Source: Aplysia californica (taxonomy: Eukaryota > Mollusca > Gastropoda > Aplysiida > Aplysiidae). Taken from it: DNA of 64,000 bases. Below, piece by piece: positions 36,801-50,000 of this stretch; position 1 is the stretch's first letter; the number at the start of each line of letters is the position of its first letter. Location of the stretch: contig NW_004797412.1 in the NCBI RefSeq assembly GCF_000002075.1, positions 43,183 through 107,182 on the forward strand, written 5' to 3'. The position numbers were made by a program, and so were the translations under genes. Under the pieces are notes generated by a model. That model was not told where the DNA came from. It made no database searches and was given only the letters and a program-made list of their open reading frames with translations.

Positions 36801-37956
36801 ATTGAACACCCCTCATACTGTGACTAATGAAACTAGGAAAATCAGAAGAGAGTGCAGGGTGAGTATAAAAAAATATACCCTTGGAAAAAAATATTCATTA
36901 CTTCGTGCTGTACAAGAATCATTTCCAAGTAAGAGCTATGGAACAACTAACTGGTGATCAGAGAGTATAAAAGCTGTGTCAATTCAGAAATCAATCTAGG
37001 TCTAGAGCAAAGAAATGCAGAAGGGGGAGGGGGGTGATGAGTTCATAAAACTGGAAACGCAAGACATGCTATGAATAGCAACATTGTATAGGCTACATTT
37101 TTGCCATTCTTTCTTCTGTTACGATGCTGCGATAGTTCATTTGCAGACCAGAGACCACATATAAACAACATCAATCAATGAAGATGGTATCATTTGAGTT
37201 GGAAGTCCAAGACTTTGTTAATCCTGATGATGACAAACTCCCCACTCATATAAAGGAACATGCTAATAATCTACTTTCAGCTTAAGAAAATTGGCAGTGT
37301 AAGAAATTATTTAACTAAAGCAGCTGCCAAGACACTTGTAACAACACTCATTTTATCAAAGTTAGATTACTGTAATGTTATTTTGTCCGGTTTGACATCC
37401 GAAAAACTATCAAAGTTACAAGTACTCCAAAATCAAGCAGCAAAATTGATAATGAAACAAAAGAAATCAGCCCATGTAACACCAATTCTGAAAGAACTAC
37501 ACTGGCTGCCAATAAAAGAAAGGATTAAATACAAAACTGCCGTTCTCTGTTTTAAATGTATAAATGATAGTGCACCTTTATATATAAAACATTTCTGGAA
37601 TTATAAAATCCACCTAGAGCTCTTAGATCAACCTCTGACAATCTAATTCTTAAAACTCCAAAACAAAATTACAAAACATACGGCGAGCGTTCCTTTTTGT
37701 TCTTTGGTCCCCAGGTATGGAACGAACTCGCATATAAAATAAGATCTGCCCCAACAATTTCCATTTTCAAAAATCAGCTGAAGCATTTTTTATTCACAAA
37801 AGCATACCTGTCATAATGATGTACTGTGATATTTTTGCATGTGTATGCCAGACTGTGAGACTGAAGAAATAGCGAGTGAGAATGAGAGAGAGAAAAGAGA
37901 GAGAGATAGAGGGAGAGGGAGAGAGAGAGGGGGAGAGAGAGGGGGAGAGAGAGGGG

Positions 37957-38009
<53 letters not shown>

Positions 38010-41000
38010 GAAATGTTTTTCTATCTGTATAGAATTAATGTTTTAATGAATGTTTCTAGTTACTCACGTTTCAACTTTATTTTGACTGTTCGTGAATTTT
38101 TATTGCATTGTATATTTTTAGTGAACACATTTTCAACCTCACTGCGAGACTGTTTTTCTGGTATAAAATTTTACACATATGCATTTATATTATATGTATA
38201 ATACTTTGTTTTACGTACACATTTGTGTCGATTAAGTTTTAAGATGTGATGTCTTTTTCATTGTAATGCGCATTGAGTATCTTTTAGGAAATGGAAATGC
38301 GCAGTATAAATGCTATTTATTATTATTATTATTATGACAACAAGGGAATGTAGAATTTGCCTTTCTTTAACATCCCAGAAATTTAAAGCAAATGACATTA
38401 TTCCCACCCCCAACCTAAATCATCATTTACCGCAGTGGAAGTTCCTGACGAGAGACACCAGGGTTGCTGCTGGAGTTACTTCTGTTTGATCGTTTTTGAT
38501 TCCGGAAAAACTCCACCTGAAAGCAAACAAATTAATTTTAGAGCCCCTGAGCATAGGTAGTTAAGTAAATTTAATTTTTGTTCACAGCACAGCCAACATT
38601 CTATTGGAATTCTTTCTCTTATTCTGGAAACCACTACAGTAAGCCTCACTTGTAATAGTCTCGATAACAACATGATATTGGCTATCACAGACATACAATA
38701 AATCCCCAAGTCTTGTCTCTTATAATGTATAGAAAGTTTTTAAAATGTTTTATAATAGCAGGCATTCGGACAGACATGTCCGGTAAAAACATAGGTTCTG
38801 TCACTTACAAAATCCTAAAACAATGGACAAGACAGAAGAAAAAAAGCAAATGAAGCAAAACAACATCCAACATGGCAAAAGCATCTTGCACCTACATGAC
38901 CCACAGGCGGTTTAAGTTGCTTGAGTACACATTTTATGATGTATCTTACTGTGTGCAGAGGAGGGAAGGGGAAAGTTGGACCTACTGGCACAAATTTTCC
39001 AGTGCCTCAGCATGATGTTGGTCTGGCACCACAAAATCATGTCGTCTCCCCTCGGAATGATGAGATTTGTACCAGGAATTAATGACAATGAAAAGTTGTC
39101 ACTGGGAACCAGATGAGTCTCAGATCTACATGTGTTCCTTTTCTAAACTGTGGCAACTATTCGACTACGAATAGTTGTACAGCGCACAGAGCATGCTACA
39201 GTCACTGAGGGTGTGACTGGTTTGTAAGGGTAAAGTATTGAAATACTAATTACATTGATCAGTATCAATAAGGAAGGAGAAAAGTTGACAATTTTGTGAA
39301 ATAAGCAAAATTGGCCTTTGAAGGGAGGAAGGATGTATTAATAATAAATAGCATTAGTACAGCGCATATTCCCGCTCAACAGCAGGCTCTATGCGCTTTA
39401 CACTATATTATTACCCCAACAGACCATAGAACGCTCCGAAACATTCTCAGCTTCCCGGAAGCATACAGTGCAAGCAGCTGATTAAGCGCTCAAACACTAA
39501 CAAACTGACAAGATCTTTCGCTGTCTATAGCTGGGTACCCATTCCCCCTTTACGGGATTCGAACCCACGACCTTACGGTTGCGAGTCCGAGATTGTACAG
39601 CACCTAAATGCTCTCCACTTAGTCTGAATGAACTGACGTGACCCCTGACTATTAAGTCTTTTTCGAAGTCAGTTTTAGTTGATGTGGGCTTATAACCCAT
39701 GGAGAGCAAAACGTGGTTAACCTTTTTCACCAATCACAATTGTCTCTTCATAATTTGAAGAGGCATGCCATTTCCACTTATCCAATAATGAGCTTTCAGT
39801 TCTTGGTCATTGCTGCTCTCCTTAACCTGTCCAAAAATTATAGCTTTCCATCTCCGACTGAATTTCCCGCTCATGTCGTAACGTATCATTGTGTTGCGAC
39901 GGCACCAATCAAAATTTGAGAAAGAACAAAACATGGCTGGACGACTAACAGATGACTACATCAAGCAAGTGCGAAGAATGCACACCATTTTGCCTAGCAA
40001 ATGGCTTTAAGGTGAATTAAAATGCAATGATCAGGGAAACAAAAGCACGAGTTCAGTTCGATATCGTACAGTTCGATGTGGCCATGTAGGTCTTCCCACT
40101 CAGAGTATGATGTAAGTTCAGACAGTAGACTCAAATGTGAGTGCAACGTTTGGCAAAAACAAGCATGGTGACGAGTTCACACCTCTGTGTGAACCTGTCT
40201 GGCGCAAACATTGCACCCAGTCATCAATATTTACACCAGGGCTATGATCACTCACTTGAGAGGATGAATCTGTGATGCAGGCATGGGGCAATATTTTGAT
40301 TGTGAATTTTATCTGTTTGGTCAATCAGCTGCGCAGGTCCGAGTTTTTTGTTAAGTAAATTATGAGCTGCAAAGAAGGACCTTAGCTGAATATAGATCAC
40401 GGCATACAAACAGCGCTCTTTTAGTTGGCTGGGCGATGGAGTGACCGGGTCACGGCGGGCCGGTCACATAGAGGTCACTCACCCGACCTCCCGCTACCTG
40501 CGTCGGTAGCCCATGAAATGAATTTTTCAACACATGTTTCATCGTCTTAAACAAATAAAAAATATCATACGTGAACACAAGTTTGTTCTTTAGAGAAAGC
40601 AACTAAACTTCTTTATTGGTACGAAATAGCAATACCATGGCCGCTCACGTTTTGGAGTTAGATGCTCTTAAAATGTATGTCTATTTATAGTCAGTAAAAA
40701 AACCCCACATATTGAGTGGCTAATAACTTATTAGCCTAACGATAAATATTTACCAAACTGCCACGTAAGGCAGGCAATTATGTTAAGAAATTGACTCACT
40801 CAAAATGTTTCAAGCATGATCATGGCACGTGTCATGAGCATGATAGCCAAAACGCTTCCCTGCATTCCTGACTTTTTGTATCCAATGGAATGTGTATCCT
40901 CCTGAATAATGATATACTGACGTATTTTCAATATACAGCGCCAATTTCTTTTCACAAAATGAACATGTACAGAATAAAAGTATAAATTTATACAATTTTT

Positions 41001-44000
41001 CTTTCTAAACATATCCAGCAGCACACAATGAGGGAGCTATTAGCAGGAGATGCGACACAAAAATAAAACGCATTATGTCTCTCTGGTTTGGGATCTTTCG
41101 TGCTCTGGCTTCCAGTTTTGAGATCGCTTGGTGGCTGCTTTCTGTGTCCTATTCTCCTAAAAGCCTGAGAGCAAACATGTGTTGTTGTATGTGTGGAATA
41201 CAGTGTTGCTATGATATATGTTGCTTTGGGATGACTTTGCAGGGAAATAGCGTCTGAATGCGGCCATATTGTCGATTGCTACAAGATTTCTGGAAGTGAA
41301 AATTGTTCGACTGGTTTGAGATGTGATATTGCAGCGTGAACATGGTTAAATCTTTCATTGAGAAGATTGAATATTGCTTCCAGTCCACTTGCTTCCTCAA
41401 GTTTTGCAGTTTCGCGGGAGTATTTTCTTGTTTCTGTACAAATTGTGTTTGTTAATTCCTTGCATACATGGGGATGGAGGGAGGTATGCTTGGGGTGTTT
41501 TGCGATGTTTGCTTGAAATGGATCTTTGTATGCAGTCACCCAAGCAGTGCCGACAAAACGGAGAAGGAATTCACATTTATGCTATTGTCAAACGCACACC
41601 ACATGTTCCTACTAGCGTCAACAGCTTTTTTGCGGCATGAATTGATGTGACGTAACACCATATCTCCTTTTGATAGTTGAAATCGCAGTAAAACATTTGA
41701 CACAAATGTTAGTGGAATACGACTGTTCATTTTCGTCCCATTTTCATCAATCCCATAAATCAAGAGAATATCTCCTATTGTCTTATATAATCGGGGCTTT
41801 CTGTACTTTTTTGTTTGACAGTTAAATTCAAACGCCAACACACCCGACAAAGTTAATTCAGAGACTCTCTATGCCTCTCATATGTGTGACCCATTGCAGT
41901 TTAACAATTTTTACTTAGGAACACAATTCACTAACTCATTGCCAGTCACTGCAAAGAGCTGGAAAAACAAAATCCACATCATTAGAAAATATGATTTGAT
42001 GGCTATCACACAGCGTAAACAGAAATAAACACCAATGTTTCATTTTCGAATGATTTGTTATTAAATTTGAAGAGATCACAATATTAACGGCGCTTCCCAT
42101 CACTTAACACTCACAATTTAAAACTGTTATTCCCAAACGAATCAATGAAAACTGTTGAAACTTTCACAAGATACCAAGAAGACGTAGATGAAGCGAAACT
42201 GGTGAAGAAGTAGATTCTAGGGGTAGAGTGAGCATCATTTTACGGCTCATGAAATTAGGGGAAGAAACGCGATCTGATAAGGACAAGATAGGACAGCGCT
42301 GTGCACGAGTTGACCGCGGTCAATCCCCGACTTGACACATGAAATTGCAGCTCACCTGCCGGTGATTTATAGGCCTACCGCGGGGGGGCCGGACTAACTA
42401 AATGATCGCTGAGACAAAATTTTGGACGCCGTGAGATAGCCCTTCAGAGCTGGATCTCGTGAATGAAAAATTGTGTTGAAAAATTGTTTTCATAAAACGG
42501 TGGGAGCTTAAGAGAGCCGGGATCATGAACGAAAGAGTTTTAGGCGCACACTGCTGTATTGTTTTTCTCTTATTACCATTATCATAAAGTATGTTTAAAC
42601 GTTTGGTTTGCTCAACTGTATAGTAGCTCACCTTGAGTTGAGTTCCATCTTCAAATCTGTAATCATTCAACTGTTCCACACATCTATTTCAGAGAAAACA
42701 AAACAAAACAAGTTTACGAACATGGAAGCTCAAAATAAATGAGCAAAGAGAATCCTAATTTCTTTTTAACACAAAATTAAGTACATTATTCTATTGAGTG
42801 GGTACCAAAGCGGTCGACGACAAAAACACCGGGTCCATCAGTTAGGCACATCACAGACATTAGATTCGACAGGTTTGTTCATTATTTAATTTACGGTGGT
42901 AACTGTCCCAAAGTCATAGGTGCAAACAGGGTGCTGGATAAGGAATTAACAACATAAAAAAAAAAAAAAAGTAATTTCAATTACTTTAGGATCATTAAAT
43001 ACTCACTCTTCTGCTTCTTCTGGGGTACTGAACGTCACATAAATAGCACCTTCTGAGCCAACTGAGGGAAACAGAATTTTGTTTTAATCAATTTAGTGTA
43101 ATGGGCTTTCTAAAACACAAAACACGTATTTTTGTTTCAAGCCGTTTATTTTAACCATCAAACTTGGTATTTCCCCTATGTCTTCATGTTACCATCTAAA
43201 TCTAAAAGTGGTAATTTATTCTTCTAACACAGGGCACGCTCCTTACCAATTGGCAGTTTTAGTAAAAAGGCAAAAAAGATACTTAAAAATCCTATCTGCG
43301 TGATCTGACACAGTGTCTTATCAGTCATCTGACACAGTGTCTTATCAGTCACAACTCCAGTATATACGACTCGCCCATGGTGATGAGTCTGCAGAGAAGA
43401 TCCAGAGAGAAAAGTATCCATATATATTTAACTTAAAGCAATGCAGAGCTGATGGAACCTTTCATTGTTACCAGCAATGAATACCCAGAGAAATGGGTCA
43501 AAATGGAAAGATGAGCACACTTGATACTACTATTGTGGTCATGTCACTTTGCAAATTTCTGCCCTACTGACAGCCATAGTTCAAATTTACACCATATTCA
43601 AACCTGCCAACCACATAAAGAATCGGGAGTCTCCAGAACCCTTATAGATTAGGATTATATAACAAACCAAGAGTGGCAAATAGAGATCAACCAATGGAAG
43701 CGGAATTCCAAGACAAAAAGATGCAGATCCGATCGGGGTTCCTCATCCGGTTAAAAAAAAAGAAGCTATTTCACTGCAGTACTTGGCAGTTCGGCATATT
43801 TGTTAACATCATTCTATAATCCTTGAAGAAAAGAAAAGCACCTATTATGCAATTAAACAATTACATCAACTGTTTGCAAATAACCCTCTGAATCGTATTG
43901 AGACCCACAAGTTTTTATTTGAAGTACTCAACTACACACTCACCTTGTTCAAACTTTTTGTGATTCCTTGATGTAACATTTACAAGCTCTTCTATTTGTT

Positions 44001-47000
44001 CCTTTGAACAGTGAGATGGTACATTCCGAATCTGAATCTTGTTGGTTCTTGGCCTACAGGAAACCAATGATATAACAATCGTTAGCATTGGCCTATAGCA
44101 AATCTCTTATGGCAATCCATGGGAAAGACACCAGAAAAATGTACCGGTCTGGTGATAAAATATTTTAAAATCTTTTTTAAAATCTATTTTGACGAGTAAT
44201 TGTATGAGGAATCCATTTCTGATGTTTGTTTTGGTTGAAAATATACTTAAGACTTGAAAAATTGCGGAAAAGAATGCAGTGTTTTTTATTTTTTAAGAAC
44301 TCTAAAAATTACAAATTTGAGCCTCAGCACACTGATTTGCAAGCCATTCATTGAAAGTATCGTTGGAAACCCAAGACCAATATGTGAAAGCTTTTCTAAA
44401 CCGATGATAGGTGAATTATTACAAGATGTAATGTGTCTTGTACTCATACTTTGTCATGATGTATCAAGAACGCAGAATAATAAATTTTGAATATATGATC
44501 AAAAGCCTGTCAGGTGTGGGTAGTCAGCAGAGGTACACAAACAATAACTATGTATAAAAATATTATTCCAAGGTGTTATTCTGCTTCAGACCTGAGCGCA
44601 ACACATTGTCTCCATCACTGTACACTACACAATACTAACAAGTGAAAGTACAAACCTTTTCTTTCCATTAGATGGTTCCGCCTGCAACTGACATCCTTCC
44701 AGTGTGTACCCTGAATCAAGAGAAAAGACAATGGTTGCACTGAAACATATGCCAGGGCAACTTCTATTGCTCTTCGGTTCTACATGATAAAATTGTAACA
44801 ACATTATGGCAAAACATGGATGAAATAAAGCTCACAGCTTGTGGGGATCTGTGCATCTGGTAAAGCTCATTGTAAAAGTTCAGGGTTTGACCTATTGCAC
44901 AATCAGAAGCTCAAAGAAGGGACTGTCTTGGTGACGGAAGATGTCAAAAAAATCATTCCAAATGAAGGATTCAGTTCAATTTAAAAGGAATCTATGGAAG
45001 AAAATATCAGCCTAAAATCTAAAATAAATAAATGACTCAGGACCTATTAAAACTAATGGAAGTGGAAGAGGAAGGCAGGCCAAATCAAACATGGAAAAGT
45101 GTTATAGTTCCTTGAATAAGGAAATAAAGGAAAAATATAAGGATGCAATAGAAACATGGTTAAAATGACCAGTGTCAAGAAAATAAAGATAGCAAATTCA
45201 TGCATTCCAACATTTTTTATTTTTTTTTATAGTAGAGGGTTTTAGGCGCTCGCAACTGCATAAGGCCATATGAGCGCCAAGGGGCGGGTGTCAACAGGGA
45301 AGTCTTTACAGGGAATCAGACTTATTCTGCTCACCTCTCTAGCTTCAACAGCACAAGGTCTGCTTCGACTATCAAGGCAACCCGGAAATAGCGGGTCACA
45401 AGAGTGACAAACATACAAAAGAAGTAGAGGAAAATGACAATAGTAAGGATTAAGAAAAAAAAAGCAACAGTTCCCTGTTGTAGATCAGGCATAGTTATGA
45501 GCGTGACATGAATCAGCAAATTTACAATTCTACTGTGCTTGAACGAGAAATGTCCCCCCTTTGGAAATGGCCTAAAGACACTACAGTCAGTGGCACAGCC
45601 CCGGGGGGTTCATTCCAAAATCAAAGATTAAGAAAAAGAGAAGTTTGGCAGGGATGTGTTGTCTCCAGACCTCTATAACCAATACAGTGAAACAATCCAT
45701 AGAAACATACAAAAAAGTCCTGGTCTCAAAGTGAATGGAGAAAAAAACATCAGATATGCTGATGACACAGTTTCAATTGCAGATTCAGAAAAGGACCTTC
45801 AATTGCTTCTTGATACTGATATGAGACAGTGAACATGAATAATTTTATTTTTAAATAAACGAACATAAGATGCATGGTATTATCTAGAACAGCAGTCATT
45901 TGTCATAAGCATAGGTGAAAAGATCAAATGTGCTGCGACGTGGTGGAGTTGGGCATATATATGAGGTTTGGTATCATCTTAAACTTAAAGCCTGTCATTT
46001 GCCTTGCTTTTGGTGAAAAAATATCCATCTTACTAAGTAGAATAGAAGTTGAAATATTCGCGACTGAAGGAGGTCAGGGTCACTTGGTTTCAGAGGTGAA
46101 ATTAGCGAGAAAATGGCCTCCAAAGTTTCGTAATTTCCATAGCTTGAGAGTGCTTGGAAACTGAAAATTGACATTTATTTTTTGTGCTTTTAATCAATGT
46201 TTTTTCAGTAAAATCCAGACAGAAATGTATTTTTAAATGGAAATATATATAACATTAGAAAAAAATTGCCCAACTGTCAGAAAAATGCCAATTTCTTTGA
46301 TTTCACGATTTTGACGAGCGCCCGAGATCACCATGATGCCTCACAAATACGTTCCACGTCTCTTGGGACATATTACATCCAATGCTAAATGATCTAGAGA
46401 AATAAAACAAAGAATCACAAAAGCTAAAGACAGCTTCAAAGAAATAAGTCCAATCTTGAGAAAAGAAAACTCAAAGACTGCTAAATCAAGGGTTCTTATA
46501 GGCAATGCTGCAATGTGTGGTCAACACTTTTATACGGTATATATGTTACAGTCAAACCCGGAAACTAGTCATTCTCAGGAAATGCCTGAAAATTCAGTCA
46601 TTCTCAAATAATTCATGTTTTGATCAGGCATTTCCAGGAATGCCAAAAAATATTTGTCATTTTCTGAGAATGACTGAAATAGGCAGTCAGGCATTTCCTA
46701 GGAATGACTACCATCGGAAAAAAAAATAAATGGCGGAACGACAGATGTAAAGTAAATGACAGGGGGTGCATGCGGTAACGTATTCATCCCGTTTAATGAA
46801 AACAAATTTAATAATAAAAAGTGATAATTAAATATAGAATGTTCATTTACATGAGCTCATTTGTTTTTGCTGTAGAGACTGGTGGCAACGACTATTACAT
46901 TTTTGAGCTTTGCTTTGAAGCATTTGCATCTGTTAGTAATAGTTTGACATTTCTTTGATCTTAAACAGTTACATTTAATGTAACCTTGACCGCTACACTG

Positions 47001-50000
47001 AGAGCCAAATACAACCGCTTCTCTTAAACTGACATGTGTGGTGCAGTTAACATCAATCATCAGAAGAAATTTTTCAGGGCAAAAGTTCAAATTCGTTCCT
47101 GCTGTTTGCCCCTTTTAAAATTCCATGTTTGGTAGCCAGCGTGTAGTTATTGTTGTCACGTCTGTCCAAAACAACAGTCAAAATGTTTCATGGTTCACCA
47201 CGGCCCCGATCAACAAGAGGAATAGGAATGGCAACATTGTCACCGTTCTGGCCTGGAGCAAGTCCTATTCTACTTCTTTTTACCATCCGTTCTGCTTGTT
47301 CCATCTGGAATTTCCTACTCTGCTCTCTATGAAAGTGTATTTGAGCCTGTCTAGCATCGAGAAGTGCCACGTTTTCAACAGTGCCAATGCCATCAACTTG
47401 GTCGACATGAGGATAATTCAGGCTTGTGGCTTGCCCGTTAGCAGCAGCAAATTATGTGACTTGGACAACGTCGGTGATTTCGTCGACAAGATGAGCAGCA
47501 ACGTAAGCGATTTCGTCGACGTGATGAGCAGCAACGCCTGTGATTTCGTCGACATGAGAACGAGCTGCTAGAGCTGTTTGCTGGGCAAAGGCTCGTAAAA
47601 CATCCGCGGACTGAAACTGGCCCAGCATTTCCGTTGGTATAGATGTTGAGGCCCACCCTTGGTTCAGTACCCAGCAGCGCCTGGTAAGGCGATCGTTTGA
47701 CAGCAGCATTGAATGAGAGAGAGAGAGAGACAGACAGACACACAGGCAGGCAGACAGAAAGACAGACACACAGACAGTTAAAAACAATAGCTAAAACTGA
47801 CCTGGCTTGAAGCTTGTATTGTCGAGCTGTTTTTCTGGCTACACCCAAAGTCGCCTGCAACTGATGTATAATTTCCTGATATTTTGTCTTGGGTAATAGG
47901 TAATTTCATACTTTTCAAAAAGCCTTCTTGTAAAAGTTTCTTCACAAGGATTTTCAGCCATATTCAAGCTTAACTATAAAGTGAATATCTAATGACAGGT
48001 TACAGGTTTGTAACTTTCGCTACTCCTCACTTTCACTCAACACAGTTAAATCAACACCGCACTCAAACCATAACTGTGACAATGTAAATAGCACTAAGTG
48101 ATAGTCAAATGGTTTGCCTACTACTAGTGGTCAAAATAACAACCAAGCAAAGCTGGGAATCTGAGGCTTTAATTTTCGGTCATTCTCCAAGAGTGTCTAA
48201 AATTTTTAGGCATTCCCGGAAATGCCCGATCAAAGCAGGAATTACTTGGGAATGGCTGAATTTTCAGGCATTTCCTGAGAATGACTAGTTTCCGGGTTTG
48301 ACTATAACATATATATATATGACTGCGAATAATGGAGAAATTACCAAAGTGAGGTGAAAATAAAATATTTAACAAATTAGGTTTCTTATAAGATCTTTTA
48401 AAAATTTCATGGAATTAAACAGGAAAGTATAGAAAAAAGCTCAAATGGGCCGCTTACTAATATATATGAAGGAAGTGACAATTTCTGGACACTTGACATT
48501 TTTGAACATCTTGCTCTCACGAGAAAACAAAGAGGCAGGGCTGGATCCAGAACGACTTCTTTGGAAAATCTACACAGATCATAGGTGACAAGGATACACC
48601 AAGTAAAATAGTTTTTTTAAGAGCATCCAAGCGGAGCAATGAACTGAGAATCATGATTGTCCATGTCTGTTCCAGGCCTGGCACTTTATGATAATAAGTT
48701 TTGCAATAAAATGCTGTTTCAGCACTCTGGAATTTTGTTGCAGCATCAACTTAAAAATATAATTTCGCAAAGGTGAGCTTTATTTTCAAACCTAACGATC
48801 ATTTTTTTTAGCTCTTGAGAAAACAATATATTGTTGGTTAAAGTAGTCAAGAGAATGCCTTTTTTGCGACCTGAGGCAAAATTATTTTTATTCGAACTTC
48901 ATTGCATTATAACACTTTAAGCCCAATTGCATAGTAATTTTCTGCACTTCAGACCAAATCTAGGGTTTCCAGGAGGGCAGTCGCCCGGAGGTAAAAAAAA
49001 AATCAGGGAGAGCATCGCCCTTTCTCCCCCCATAATTTAATAATATTTTGCAATAAGGTTTGAAATTTTCTTGCAAATAATTTGTGACTGTCTTAGTGAC
49101 CATATATTTGTGTGGGATCTGGGGAAAAAAAATAGCCATTTGATCCCCAAATGCAGTGTATCTGTGTGAAGGAGTGAAACTAAAAATTTACCTGCTGCCC
49201 TTGTTCCTAGTTACTTGTACAGGGTAAGGACAAAGGAACAGCAGGACTTCATACTCAGAGGGCGAGTTTTCATTGAGGAGACATTTTCTGGACTTATTCT
49301 ATTGTTTTCAGCTGCTAGTTCTGTTGGCTTATGGCCTGCTTTGAAATTTCAATGTGTAGCATCGAAAAAGTCGACAGTGAAAATAAATCGCAGAACACCA
49401 TGAAATGATATGTAACACAAACTCATGAATTCATACTAAGCAGCACTAACCAGTTGGATACATTTAAATCTTATATTAATCATTTTTGAGCTTCAAAGAA
49501 AACATTTATACAGCTGACTGCTCTGTTGTCTCATTTGGACTTTCACAATGACATATGTACATGTAACAACAACATGCTTCCTGGGCAAGACATGCGTAGT
49601 TGAACAGATGAATGAGTACTTTTCGAGACTCACATGGAGGCATCCCGGTGGTCTTAGAAGGAAATCTATGGGCTTGCACTGAAATATGGGGTCTGGGAGC
49701 AGGGTAACATGGAGGCTCAGATTGTTTTGTTCATGTAAATGGGGGTGTGCCGGCCATGATGATGAGGATAAGAAGACCCCCTTGTCAGACACGCGTGAGG
49801 TCACTGCTGCGAGCTCCAGTATCGTATAAAAAAACCTCTTTGGTTCAGACTCAGTTTCTAGCTTTAACTAATTAACTGGGAACCTGCAGTTACAGAAGGA
49901 CAATTTAAGATTCCGTTCTGACACAAAATTAGATAAAATACTCAATTATAGAGAGATGTGCTATTTTTCTGTACAAAATGAGCAGTAATATTTCACTAGT

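Noticed and set aside
37881-38006. CRISPR-like or satellite array
   Set aside because: It is a GA microsatellite without spacers; no CRISPR-like repeat-spacer pattern occurs anywhere in the window.
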